Assembly: GCA_910574255.1 (NCBI GenBank)
Contig: CAJTAK010000023.1
Coordinates: forward strand, 1 to 39,391
Length of the DNA: 39,391 bases
From: Clostridia bacterium
GTDB taxonomy: Bacteria; Bacillota; Clostridia; Lachnospirales; Lachnospiraceae
Direction: 5' to 3'
Positions 24,064 through 32,687 of the stretch are shown in pieces. Below the pieces are notes generated by a model, which saw nothing but the letters and a program-made list of their open reading frames with translations, ran no database searches and was not told where the DNA came from. The translations under genes and the position numbers were made by a program. How positions within the stretch are numbered: position 1 is the stretch's first letter; every line of letters begins with the position of its first letter.

Positions 24064-24545
24064 AGATATTGATTGTCAGTGACACTCATGGACGAGATGC
24101 AACATTGAAGCACTTATTGGAGCAGGTGAAGCCTATTGATATGCTGATTCACTGCGGAGATGTGGAGGGCAGTGAAGAATATATTCACAAAATAACAGAC
24201 TGTCCCGTTCATATGGTGGCCGGAAATAATGATTTTTTTTGTGATTTGCCTAAGGAAGATGAGTTTCTTATCGGGAAATATCGTGTGCTGCTGACTCATG
24301 GACATTATTACTATATTACTATGGGAACCCATATGATCAAGGAGGATGCCAAAGCCAGAGGCTTTGATATTGTTATGTTTGGTCATACCCACCGGCCTTA
24401 TTTGGAGCAGAATGACGGGATTGTGGTTCTGAATCCAGGAAGCTTGTCTTATCCCCGGCAGGAGGGCCGCAAGCCCAGTTATATGATTATGGATGTGGAT
24501 CGGAATGGAGAAGCACATTTTACAATTAATTATATAAAAAAATGA
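24060..24545 (+). CDS. YfcE/MJ0936-type metallophosphoesterase
   Basis: A 161-residue calcineurin-fold phosphodiesterase. Motifs in order: SDTHG (metal 1), HCGDVEG, GNND (catalytic), THGH and FGHTHRP. Small enzymes of this type hydrolyse phosphodiesters with Mn or Ni ions; the natural substrate is mostly unknown. The pair rdgB-yfcE is frequent in Firmicutes. No hairpin with a T-tail follows; a tRNA promoter begins right after the stop. Confidence 0.9.
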   Translation: MKILIVSDTHGRDATLKHLLEQVKPIDMLIHCGDVEGSEEYIHKITDCPVHMVAGNNDFFCDLPKEDEFLIGKYRVLLTHGHYYYITMGTHMIKEDAKARGFDIVMFGHTHRPYLEQNDGIVVLNPGSLSYPRQEGRKPSYMIMDVDRNGEAHFTINYIKK

Positions 24546-24574
24546 TTGACATTTAAAAAATCGTATAGTACAAT
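24546..24574 (+). promoter_or_regulatory. Promoter of the second tRNA cluster
   Basis: Consensus TTGACA (24546-24551), 17 bases, TACAAT (24569-24574), 39 bases before tRNA-Pro. It overlaps the end of the preceding gene. Confidence 0.8.
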
Positions 24575-24613
24575 ATAACATGCGTCACGAAGGGATGTAG
24601 TGGTGAGCAGTTT

Positions 24614-24688
24614 CGGGGTGTGGCTCAGCTTGGCTAGAGCGCCTGGTTTGGGACCAGGAGGTCGCAGGTTCGAATCCTGTCACCCCGA
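24614..24688 (+). tRNA. tRNA-Pro (TGG)
   Basis: Acceptor CGGGGTG pairs with CACCCCG; the anticodon loop TTTGGGA gives TGG. First of seven tRNAs in the cluster. Confidence 0.95.
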
Positions 24689-24693
24689 CTGAT

Positions 24694-24764
24694 GCGGGTG
24701 TAGTTCAATGGTAGAACACCAGCCTTCCAAGCTGGACACGTGGGTTCGATTCCCATCACCCGCT
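24694..24764 (+). tRNA. tRNA-Gly (TCC)
   Basis: Acceptor GCGGGTG pairs with CACCCGC; the D stem GTTC/GAAC pairs correctly; the anticodon is TCC. Confidence 0.95.
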
Positions 24765-24818
24765 TGTGCTCCGCACTTAGCGAGATTTTTTGAGCTTAGT
24801 AGACGTGATGCTCTGTTT

Positions 24819-24892
<74 letters not shown>

Positions 24893-24916
24893 TCTGCCGA
24901 TTTACTTGGCATTATG

Positions 24917-24990
24917 GTGGGTATAGCGCAGTTGGTTAGCGCGCCAGATTGTGGCTCTGGAGGCCAAGGGTTCGAATCCCTTTATCCACC
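24917..24990 (+). tRNA. tRNA-His (GTG)
   Basis: Acceptor GTGGGTA pairs with TATCCAC, the anticodon loop is TTGTGGC (GTG). A G at 24916 can pair with the discriminator C, giving the extra G-1 diagnostic of His. Confidence 0.95.
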
Positions 24991-25006
24991 CTTGCGAAAG
25001 CAATTT

Positions 25007-25078
25007 TGGGCTATCGCCAAGCGGTAAGGCACAGGACTTTGACTCCTGCACTCGCTGGTTCAAATCCAGCTAGCCCAG
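25007..25078 (+). tRNA. tRNA-Gln (TTG)
   Basis: Acceptor TGGGCTA pairs with TAGCCCA; the anticodon loop CTTTGAC gives TTG. The T-A first pair is typical for Gln. Confidence 0.95.
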
Positions 25079-25115
25079 TCAGGGCATGCAAGACAGTCCT
25101 GTATCCCAAATATAT

Positions 25116-25188
25116 GGAGCATTAGCTCAGTCGGTAGAGCACTTGACTTTTAATCAAGTTGTCCGGGGTTCGAATCCCCGATGCTTCA
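25116..25188 (+). tRNA. tRNA-Lys (TTT)
   Basis: Acceptor GGAGCAT pairs with ATGCTTC (one G-T pair); the anticodon loop CTTTTAA gives TTT. Confidence 0.95.
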
Positions 25189-25242
25189 TGGAGAGGCCGT
25201 AAGTAACGATGGTTGACTTGCGGTCTCAATTTTTTTGTACAA

Positions 25243-25322
<80 letters not shown>

Positions 25323-25339
25323 TCTGGAAAAGAAATTGG

Positions 25340-25372
25340 AAAGAGCCTTCTGTAAGACGGAAGGCTCTTTTC
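25340..25372 (+). terminator. Terminator of the second tRNA cluster
   Basis: AAAGAGCCTTC (25340-25350) pairs with GAAGGCTCTTT (25360-25370), followed by TTCT. Confidence 0.8.
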
Positions 25373-25413
25373 TGAATAAGTATGTTCATTAACAGAAAAT
25401 GAAGGAAAAGTGT

Positions 25414-26703
25414 ATGCGGATAGAAGGAAAGACAAGAAAGATTCTGTTGGCAGTTTTGATTTTGGGGGCGTTTCTGTTTCTTGCTGAGCATCTGTTTTGC
25501 GACCGGTGGGGGCTGCAGCAGTATGATTTCATGTGGTCTAAGTGGCAGTTAGACTCCGAAGAATGGGTTGTTGACAAGATTATAGATGCCAGAATCAATG
25601 GGATTGGCAATTATAATGGTATGATGGTAGAGTATCAGCAGCAGATAGGCTTTGCAGGCATGCTTTTTTCTGCAGTAGATAAGCTGGCAGCTCCTCACGC
25701 AAGCTTCACAGATCCAATTCCCAAGGATGTGATGTGCGGTCTTAATGTGGTGATATTCTCCGTTCTGTTTTTCATCCTCTTGTATTGGCTGTACCGGGAA
25801 TTTGGTTTTTGGACTGCCGGAATTGTCTATGCAACCCTGCTTTTTACAAATTGGACCGGATATAGTACAAGAAACATTTACTGGGTAACCTGGACAATGA
25901 TTTTGCCCATGATAGTGCTTCTGATACTGATGATGTGGGAGGAACGCCATAGCAGAATGAAAAACGGATGGCTTTTCCTGTTATCTTGTCTGACCATTTT
26001 TCTGCGCAGCGCCTGCGGCTACGAATTTATCAGTTGCGTTATGGTAGCATTGGAACTGCCGCTTATCTATTATGCAATAAAGCAGGCATGGGGATGGAGG
26101 ATGTATTTAAAGCGAGCTTTTATTGCGGGAGCAGGGGCGATGATAGGCTTTGCAGGAGCGCTTTTTGTTAACCTGGCTTTAATGGCAGGGCTGCGGGGGT
26201 GGAAGGATGCGGTAGATTATATGGTTTTTATCAGTGCCCGGCGCACTGGCTATGTGACGCTGAATAGCTTTGATTCAGATGTGCTGAAGGCATTTGATGT
26301 ACCGCTTTTAGATGTGTTTAAAATGTACTGGATGGGAGATTGGGATGTACCGCTTTTTGGAAACTGGCATTTGAGCTTTTTGATTCCTCTGTTTTTTGTA
26401 CCTGCCGTTGTCATGCTGGTGCTCATGTTGATTCAGGAGAAAAATCGTCGGGAAATTACAGGCTTACGGTTCCGGATGGAACCGGATGAGCGGAAAACAT
26501 TCGGACTGATTCTGGTAATGATTGTATCTCTGCTTGGGCCGGTATCCTGGCTGGTATTAGCAAAGGGACATGCTGTACATCATCCTCACATTGATTATGT
26601 AATTTTTTGTCTTCCATTTACTATGATAGGATTTGCGTCTACGGCACAGATAATAAAATGCTGGGTGGAGCAGGCGGTGAAATATGCTAAGGAAAAGAAG
26701 TAA
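25414..26703 (+). CDS. Polytopic membrane protein, glycan-cluster associated
   Basis: A 429-residue protein with about 9-10 predicted membrane helices and a larger outside loop after the first helix (from DRWGLQQYD to about residue 85). The start at 25414 is preferred over the ATG at 25399 because AAGGAAAAG lies just upstream of it. The layout (one N-terminal helix, an acidic loop, then many helices) recalls GT-C-type glycosyltransferases or their partners, but I do not recognise a family motif. It overlaps the following DUF6311-like gene by 20 bases, so the two are co-translated and likely act together in making or exporting a surface glycan. Confidence 0.6.
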   Translation: MRIEGKTRKILLAVLILGAFLFLAEHLFCDRWGLQQYDFMWSKWQLDSEEWVVDKIIDARINGIGNYNGMMVEYQQQIGFAGMLFSAVDKLAAPHASFTDPIPKDVMCGLNVVIFSVLFFILLYWLYREFGFWTAGIVYATLLFTNWTGYSTRNIYWVTWTMILPMIVLLILMMWEERHSRMKNGWLFLLSCLTIFLRSACGYEFISCVMVALELPLIYYAIKQAWGWRMYLKRAFIAGAGAMIGFAGALFVNLALMAGLRGWKDAVDYMVFISARRTGYVTLNSFDSDVLKAFDVPLLDVFKMYWMGDWDVPLFGNWHLSFLIPLFFVPAVVMLVLMLIQEKNRREITGLRFRMEPDERKTFGLILVMIVSLLGPVSWLVLAKGHAVHHPHIDYVIFCLPFTMIGFASTAQIIKCWVEQAVKYAKEKK

Positions 26704-28648
26704 ATATTTGCTTTATGCGCTCATCGGCGCAGCGGCTTTTCTGGTAATTTATGGGACGGATGCTCTTCATGTAACTTTTGACTGGTGGATTCTGAACGGA
26801 TATGTGGAGGATGATATTATTCAGCACTATGCCGGATGGATGGCTTTTCGGGCATCCGACTGGAGCTTTCCCCTGGGGCTGGCAGGAAATCTGGGATATC
26901 CGGAGGGAGTTGTGATCTCTTTTACAGATTCCATTCCCCTTGTGTCCATATTTTTTAAATGCTTGTCCGGAATTCTTCCCGAGACTTTTCAGTTTTTTGG
27001 CTTGTATGTGCTGTTTTGCTTTATGATGCAGGGGCTATGTGCAGGCTGCCTTATGGAGCTCTTTACAGAAAAGCAATGGGGAATTTATGGATCCGTAGTT
27101 TTGTTTGTGTTTTCGCCCATTCTTATTGAGCGTGCTTTTCGCCATACAGCCCTGGCTTCTCAATGGCTGATTTTGGCAGCGCTGTATTTTTACTTTCGAT
27201 CTCGAAAAAGCGGAAAGCTGCCATGGGGATTTTTGCCCTTACAGGTTCTTGGGGTGGGACTGCATCCTTATTTTGTACCTATGATATGCGGAATTTTGGC
27301 GGCGTGGGCGCTGGAACGGCTGGTGCAGAGAAGATGGGCAGAATGGAAAGAGACAGCAGCTTTTCTGGCGGGAAATCTCTTTGTGCTTATTTTGGCAGGA
27401 TACGTAATTGGGGTGTTTGGAAACGGAGTATCAGGGACTGCTGAAGGGTTTGGATATTACTCCATGAATCTGAATGCTCTTTGGAATCCCAAGAGTCTGG
27501 GAGTGGATGGCTGGTCTTCTGTTCTGCCCATACTGGAGCAGAAGGCAGGCAATTATGACGGCTTTAATTATCTGGGACTTGGTGTGCTGCTCTTTGGAGC
27601 ATTAGGGATCGGGAAAATGATGATAAGCCTGAAACGGGAAAAGAGGTTCGGAAAATTTTGCAAGAGCTATATAGGCTTGATTCTGTTTTCGGTTTTTTGT
27701 GTGCTGTTTGCATGGAGCAATGTAATTACATTTAACGGAACAACACTTTTTACCATTCCCCTGCCGGAAATGGTTCAGCGGCTTTGTTCCGTTTTCCGTG
27801 CCGGCGGCCGGATGTTCTGGCCGGTCTATGAGCTTTTGTTCCTTTTGGCTTGTCTTACAGCAATCCGGTTTCGGGGCAGGGCGGGAATGGCAGCTTTGTC
27901 AGCTCTTTTAGTTGTTCAGGTGTTTGACTTGCTGCCGGCATTAAACCAAAAGCATGGATCCGTTGATGAGAATCATATGGAGGCAGGAAGCTATAGAGCA
28001 GATTTTTTCCTGTCAGAGGATTGGAGTCAGGTGTTGGATGCATATGACCGGGCGGAACTGCTTAATTATCACCATGACTACAGCCTGGCGGCACTTTTTA
28101 TGAAACATCAGGTAAAATCCAATATTCTTCCGGCTAATCGGGGAGATTTTGAGAAGGCCAGAGAACGCTGCAGAGAAATGACTCTCCAGCTTTATCAGGG
28201 ACAGAAAATGGAAGAAGGAGTTCTGTATCTGGTCAAAGACTCTGTTTTGGCAGAACAGCTTTCCTGGAATCTGAATGAGGATTTGGCAGCATACGATCTG
28301 GGAGGATATATAGCCTTTGGAGAGCAAAGGGCGGATTTGACAGTGAAGGAAGCTGTTTTTTCCCAGAAACCAGGGAAGTTTGCTGCTATCGAGGAAGGCA
28401 GTGCAGATTGGTTATATTTAAGAAAGGCTGAGGAAGATGAAATTCTGCTTCCGGCTACAGAGGTCCTGGAATGGGAGCTGTCTCGGGCAGAGGGGCTGAA
28501 GCTGGGGGATGAAACGGTGAAGATAGCAGGAATTGAACGATATTCCAATGAAAATATTCGGGACTACTTTTATATAAAATGTGAGGGAAATGTAGATTTG
28601 GAAGAGTGGGAGCATGCGGCAGAGATAGAGATTGTTTACACAGATTAG
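26684..28648 (+). CDS. DUF6311-like polytopic membrane protein (GT-C-like)
   Basis: A 654-residue protein. The segment DDIIQHYAGWMAFRASDWSFPLGLAGNL and FTDSIPLVSIFFKCLSG, followed by ERAFRHTALASQWLILAAL, fit the DUF6311 family as I remember it. The acidic pair near residue 43 after the first helix matches the place where GT-C glycosyltransferases hold catalytic acidic residues. About 10 helices occupy the first 420 residues; the C-terminal 230 residues form a soluble domain, presumably outside the membrane. It probably transfers a sugar from a lipid carrier. GGTGA precedes the start, inside the upstream gene. Confidence 0.7.
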   Translation: MLRKRSKYLLYALIGAAAFLVIYGTDALHVTFDWWILNGYVEDDIIQHYAGWMAFRASDWSFPLGLAGNLGYPEGVVISFTDSIPLVSIFFKCLSGILPETFQFFGLYVLFCFMMQGLCAGCLMELFTEKQWGIYGSVVLFVFSPILIERAFRHTALASQWLILAALYFYFRSRKSGKLPWGFLPLQVLGVGLHPYFVPMICGILAAWALERLVQRRWAEWKETAAFLAGNLFVLILAGYVIGVFGNGVSGTAEGFGYYSMNLNALWNPKSLGVDGWSSVLPILEQKAGNYDGFNYLGLGVLLFGALGIGKMMISLKREKRFGKFCKSYIGLILFSVFCVLFAWSNVITFNGTTLFTIPLPEMVQRLCSVFRAGGRMFWPVYELLFLLACLTAIRFRGRAGMAALSALLVVQVFDLLPALNQKHGSVDENHMEAGSYRADFFLSEDWSQVLDAYDRAELLNYHHDYSLAALFMKHQVKSNILPANRGDFEKARERCREMTLQLYQGQKMEEGVLYLVKDSVLAEQLSWNLNEDLAAYDLGGYIAFGEQRADLTVKEAVFSQKPGKFAAIEEGSADWLYLRKAEEDEILLPATEVLEWELSRAEGLKLGDETVKIAGIERYSNENIRDYFYIKCEGNVDLEEWEHAAEIEIVYTD

Positions 28649-28663
28649 AGAAGGGAGCAGCAT

Positions 28664-29581
28664 ATGAAAACAGCTTTAGTAGGATATACAGGATTTGTAG
28701 GGTCTAATTTGTTATCCGCATATGAGTTTACAGATCTTTATCATTCAAAAAATATTGAGCAGGCTTATGGCACCAGGCCGGATCTGTTGATTTATGCCGG
28801 TGTCAGGGCAGAGAAATTTCTGGCAAATCAGGAGCCGGAGAGGGATCTGCAGACGGTAAGGGAGGCATTTTCCAATATACAAAAGATTTGCCCAAGGAAG
28901 CTTGTCTTAATATCTACGATTGATGTATATAAAACACCGGTCTTAGTAGATGAAAACACTGCAATTGATACAGAGGGTCTGCAGCCTTATGGCAGGCATC
29001 GCTGCCTGCTGGAGCAATGGGTACGTGAAGCGTATCAGGATGTGCTGATTCTCAGGCTTCCCGGACTGTATGGAAAGAATATTAAAAAGAATTTCATTTA
29101 CGACTTTATTCATATGATTCCTTCCATGCTGAGAGAAGAAAAGTATCTGGAGCTGCAGGCAGGGGGCGGATTTTTGGACTCTTATTATGAAAAACAGGAC
29201 AATGGCTTCTATAAATGCCGGCCTCTTGCGGCCGGAGAGGAAGAGGAACTAAAGAATTGGTTTCGCTCGGCTGGCTTTTCTGCACTGAATTTTACAGACA
29301 GCCGCAGTGTATTTCAGTTTTATCCCTTGTCTATGCTGTGGGAGCATCTGAAGAAAGCATTGGAGCTTGAACTCCCCGTAGTGAACCTGGCTACGGAACC
29401 AATAGAGACAGGTGAGCTTTATTACAGTCTGACCGGAGAGAGCTTTGTAAATGAGATTGCTCAGACTCCCGCACACTATGACTATCGAAGTCTTTATGCC
29501 CAAATGTTGGGGGGAGAAGGGGGTTATCTGCTGAAAAAGGATTTTGTTATGAAAGATATAAAAAGATTTGTGTACAGATAA
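28664..29581 (+). CDS. Atypical NAD(P)-dependent epimerase/dehydratase (SDR)
   Basis: A 305-residue protein with an N-terminal Rossmann motif GYTGFVGSN (residues 7-15) and the usual VLISTIDVYK strand. Where extended SDRs have catalytic YxxxK, this has Tyr109-GRH-Arg113, so the lysine is an arginine. This suggests an atypical SDR with altered or reductase-like activity. AAGGGAG lies upstream of the ATG, 15 bases after the previous stop, so it belongs to the glycan operon. It may modify the nucleotide sugar used by its neighbours. Confidence 0.8.
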   Translation: MKTALVGYTGFVGSNLLSAYEFTDLYHSKNIEQAYGTRPDLLIYAGVRAEKFLANQEPERDLQTVREAFSNIQKICPRKLVLISTIDVYKTPVLVDENTAIDTEGLQPYGRHRCLLEQWVREAYQDVLILRLPGLYGKNIKKNFIYDFIHMIPSMLREEKYLELQAGGGFLDSYYEKQDNGFYKCRPLAAGEEEELKNWFRSAGFSALNFTDSRSVFQFYPLSMLWEHLKKALELELPVVNLATEPIETGELYYSLTGESFVNEIAQTPAHYDYRSLYAQMLGGEGGYLLKKDFVMKDIKRFVYR

Positions 29582-29622
29582 AGGAGATGTTAAAAGGCAG
29601 CAAAGCAGGAGTACGGAAAGTT

Positions 29623-29670
29623 TAAATATGGCAGGAGCTTACGGATTGTAAGCCCCTGCCATATTTTTAA
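29623..29670. terminator. Bidirectional terminator between convergent glycan genes
   Basis: AAATATGGCAGG plus GCTTAC pairs with GTAAGC plus CCTGCCATATTT, flanked by A- and T-rich ends in both directions. It overlaps the last codons of the minus-strand glycosyltransferase gene. Confidence 0.85.
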
Positions 29671-30430
29671 ATAATATTTTTAATAAATCGGAGTTTCCTT
29701 TAAAAAAACTGATTTTTGTAGGCGTCTTCTGCCCCTTGGGATAGGCCCGTGTTACCGGAACTTCGCAGGTACGCAGCCCAAGCTGTGAGGCACGTACGGA
29801 CAGGTAAGCAAGCAATTCATATCCCATAAAGATATCCCGAAAGGGCTGCACCTTAGGATGCTTCAGGTAGGTGCGTGAATAGGCGCGGAAGGCATTGGTG
29901 GTATCTGTAAAACGTCTGCGGGCAGTAAGAGAGATGACAGGGGCGTGGAGCAGTACGACGGAAATATGCCGGATCAGGGGGGTACGGACGGCACGTCCGC
30001 CTTTGATAAAGCGAGACCCCTGTACAAAATCATAGCCCTGCTCCAATTTCTCCAAAAACCGGGGAATATCTTCAATGCTGTCTTTGTTGTTACCGTCTAT
30101 GGTTAGAATTCCCTTGTAGCCGCGCTCAAGAGCCCACCACAGCCCCATACGAAGCTGTGCACCCTGCTTTCCGGCATCCTCCTTGACCAGAAGTGTATTT
30201 ACCCCGAGAGAGCGAAGAAGACCTTCGTCAGTAGAACCGTCAGTGGAGCCGCCGTCACAGAGGATAATATCTGTAAGCTTCGGAATGCCGTATCTTTTTG
30301 CCCGTTTCAACTCTTTTTGAATCCTGCCATTTTCATTAATAATCGGGATACAGACACAATAGTCAGACTGCTTTGGAGAAAACTCTGCAGCTTGAAAGCG
30401 GGGAACGCCATGCTGCTTTTCATAAATCAT
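29639..30430 (-). CDS. Family 2 glycosyltransferase (DPM1/polyprenyl-type)
   Basis: A 263-residue GT-A enzyme. The start at 30430 is preferred because AGAGG lies upstream; an ATG six codons earlier is weaker. Motifs: CIPIINENGRI, the donor-binding LCDGGSTDGS, and TIDGNNKDS as the metal-binding region, then QGSRF and NAFRAYSR typical of dolichol/polyprenyl-phosphate sugar transferases. No membrane helix follows, so it acts at the inner membrane face. It may load a sugar onto a lipid carrier for the GT-C-like neighbours. It is convergent with the epimerase gene and shares the terminator. Confidence 0.88.
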   Translation of the reverse strand: MIYEKQHGVPRFQAAEFSPKQSDYCVCIPIINENGRIQKELKRAKRYGIPKLTDIILCDGGSTDGSTDEGLLRSLGVNTLLVKEDAGKQGAQLRMGLWWALERGYKGILTIDGNNKDSIEDIPRFLEKLEQGYDFVQGSRFIKGGRAVRTPLIRHISVVLLHAPVISLTARRRFTDTTNAFRAYSRTYLKHPKVQPFRDIFMGYELLAYLSVRASQLGLRTCEVPVTRAYPKGQKTPTKISFFKGNSDLLKILFKNMAGAYNP

Positions 30431-30510
30431 AAGAATACCTCTTTTCAAAAGTGAATTACTCTCAAGAACTTACTGTTCTCAGATTCGTGAGAATGTTCAA
30501 GTGACAGAAA

Positions 30511-31338
30511 TTAGAACAGGCTGCGGATCCAGGTCATGATTTCCAAAAGCTTTTCCTGAGAATCCAAACGTCCCATTTCAATGGACAGGTATCCCTGCCA
30601 GTTTTTTTCCTGCCATGCATTCCGGATAAACTCTATCAGCCTGCTGTAGACATCCGTGTGGTCTTTTGTGAGACAGGTAAGCCCGGGTTCACTGATATGG
30701 ATGTGCCCAATCAGAGGAAGCCATGAGGGAAAATCCTCCAGCGGCTCTTGATTTTCCAGAATTGTTCCAAGATCCAGATTAACAGCGATTCCCTTGCGGG
30801 CAGCAGGATCGGAAAGGGATGAGCGCATGTGCCGAACCAGGGAACATGCCTGATCGGTAGTGTTGATAAAGTTTGTATGGTAGAGAGGAGGATTGGCTTC
30901 TATGGAAAAAACAGTATGGTGTCTGGCGGCATAAACGGCTGTTTCCTGAAAAAATTCAAGAACAGGCTCTATGGCTGCATGCTCAGGCCGCTGCCGATTT
31001 TTTGGACAGCCAAATACCAGATTAGGGCATCCCATAGCACTGGCAAAATCAATGGCCTGTTTACTGTAGTCCAACAGCTTCCTTCTGTCTTTGGAAGTGC
31101 CGAAAAGGGACTCTGTGCGTCCGTACCAGATGGATTGCATAGAGCAGACGGAAAGTCCATAGTTTTCCTTTAACTGATATGCAAATTCACGGGCTTCCTC
31201 TAAGTGTTCGTAGGGGCGCTCAGGGAAGATGCGTGTGGGAGCAATTTCCAATCCTGTATAGCCAAGACTTTGCATGGCAGAATAAAGAAATGTATCTTGC
31301 TTTGAATCCCAGGCAATATTAGAAATAGACAAATTCAT
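30511..31338 (-). CDS. Sugar-phosphate isomerase/epimerase (TIM barrel, AP endonuclease 2-like)
   Basis: A 275-residue TIM-barrel protein of the xylose isomerase-like group. The N-terminal ISNIAWD and GYTGLEIAP strands are typical. Metal-binding candidates are E in FSIEANP, D in NLDLGT, H in GHIHISEPG and E in LSIEMGR, which is the normal set. AAGGAG precedes the ATG on the minus strand. It lies upstream of the glycosyltransferase on the same strand with an 80-base gap and probably shares its transcript. It likely interconverts a keto- or aldo-sugar for the glycan pathway; the substrate is unknown. Confidence 0.82.
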   Translation of the reverse strand: MNLSISNIAWDSKQDTFLYSAMQSLGYTGLEIAPTRIFPERPYEHLEEAREFAYQLKENYGLSVCSMQSIWYGRTESLFGTSKDRRKLLDYSKQAIDFASAMGCPNLVFGCPKNRQRPEHAAIEPVLEFFQETAVYAARHHTVFSIEANPPLYHTNFINTTDQACSLVRHMRSSLSDPAARKGIAVNLDLGTILENQEPLEDFPSWLPLIGHIHISEPGLTCLTKDHTDVYSRLIEFIRNAWQEKNWQGYLSIEMGRLDSQEKLLEIMTWIRSLF

Positions 31339-31544
31339 GGAAAGAACTCCTTTTCATGTAATGCTTTCCGCTCAAAATGAACGGTTTGCGTTCATTAGGA
31401 GTAGAAATTATACACATACTACCATTTTTTCGTTGAATATTCAACATTCAAATGGTATGCTTAAATGGATTATTATTCAAAATAATGTTAAAGCTGATAA
31501 AGGTGTGAATTGCAGCGTTATTCGCAGATAGGACAGAGGAAAAT
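31339..31544. promoter_or_regulatory. Divergent intergenic region with a 12-bp palindrome
   Basis: This stretch separates the minus-strand isomerase from the plus-strand oxidoreductase and must hold both promoters. A perfect palindrome TTGAATATTCAA lies at 31433-31444 and may be an operator. I could not assign clear -35 and -10 boxes. Confidence 0.4.
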
Positions 31545-32687
31545 ATGGAGAAATACGAGAAAGTGATCATAGGTGCAGGATTATATGGTCTTTATGCGGC
31601 GCTCTTTTGCGCAAAGCGGGGGCAGAGAGTATTGGTGCTGGAATGGGACAGCCAGGTCTTTGGACGTGCAACCTATGTGAATCAGGCACGTGTTCATATG
31701 GGCTATCATTACCCCCGTTCTCTGTCTACGGCATTAAAGTCAGCAGGGTATTTTGAACGGTTTAACCGAGATTACGGCTTTTGCATATTAAAGGAATTTT
31801 CCCAGGTTTATGCTACATCGGCCCAGTTTTCCTGGACAGATGCCAAACAGTTCCAAAAGTTTTGTCAGGCGGCGGATATTCGATGTGAGGAGATCAATCC
31901 GGAACGGTATTTCCGGCCGGGAATGTGTGACGGAGCCTTTCTGACTACAGAATATACTTACGATGCACAGATATTAAAAGACTATTTTCTGGAACAGCTT
32001 AAGAAGTATCCGGAGGCGGAGCTTTGCTGCGGAGTGCATATCCATAAGGTTATTTCGGATGGATCAGGCTTTATAGTAGAAATGGAAGACAGGGCTTCCG
32101 TATATACGGATTTCCTTCTGAATGCTTCTTATGCATCTGCCAATCAAGTGCTTAAGAAGGTAGAAGGGCTTAAAGGAGAGCCGTTTCGAATCAAGTATGA
32201 GCTTTGTGAAATAATATTGTGTACCCCTTCAGAGACATTGAGGCCGGTGGGACTTACGGTGATGGACGGGCCCTTCTTTTCCATAATGCCCTTTGGAAAG
32301 ACAGGCTGTCATTCTCTGACTTCAGTAACCTTTACGCCCCATATGACCAGTTACGACAGCCTTCCAACCTTTCCGTGTCAGGAGAACAGCAAAGAATACT
32401 GCAGCCCCAATCAGCTTGGGAATTGTAATACCTGTTCGGCACGGCCGGTCAGCGCATGGCCGTATATGTCTCATATGGCGGAGAAATACATGAAGGAGGA
32501 ATATGGATTTACCTATTCCCACTCATTGTTTTCTATGAAGCCAATTCTGAAAAATTCTGAGCTTGATGATTCCAGACCTACTGTGGTGCGCCGGATGAGT
32601 GAGGCTCCGGCCTTTGTCAGTGTTCTGTCGGGCAAAATCAATACAGTGTATGATTTGGATGAGGTACTGATGTATGATGGAAAATAA
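31545..32687 (+). CDS. FAD-dependent amine/flavin oxidoreductase
   Basis: A 380-residue flavoprotein. IIGAGLYGLYAA (residues about 9-20) is the dinucleotide-binding motif, and VLVLEWDSQVFGRA is the second strand ending in the acidic residue that binds ribose. VNQARVHMGYHYPRS fits the DAO-like group. The C-terminal part carries several cysteines (NTCSARP). AGAGGAAAA lies upstream. It overlaps the next glycosyltransferase gene by 14 bases. Flavin enzymes in such clusters oxidise or rearrange sugar rings (mutase-like), but the reaction here is not known. Confidence 0.75.
   Translation: MEKYEKVIIGAGLYGLYAALFCAKRGQRVLVLEWDSQVFGRATYVNQARVHMGYHYPRSLSTALKSAGYFERFNRDYGFCILKEFSQVYATSAQFSWTDAKQFQKFCQAADIRCEEINPERYFRPGMCDGAFLTTEYTYDAQILKDYFLEQLKKYPEAELCCGVHIHKVISDGSGFIVEMEDRASVYTDFLLNASYASANQVLKKVEGLKGEPFRIKYELCEIILCTPSETLRPVGLTVMDGPFFSIMPFGKTGCHSLTSVTFTPHMTSYDSLPTFPCQENSKEYCSPNQLGNCNTCSARPVSAWPYMSHMAEKYMKEEYGFTYSHSLFSMKPILKNSELDDSRPTVVRRMSEAPAFVSVLSGKINTVYDLDEVLMYDGK

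Noticed and set aside
29281..29560. Minus-strand open frames within the epimerase and other real genes
   Set aside because: They are overlapping shadows without ribosome binding sites or recognisable domains, and the opposite strand holds well-supported genes.
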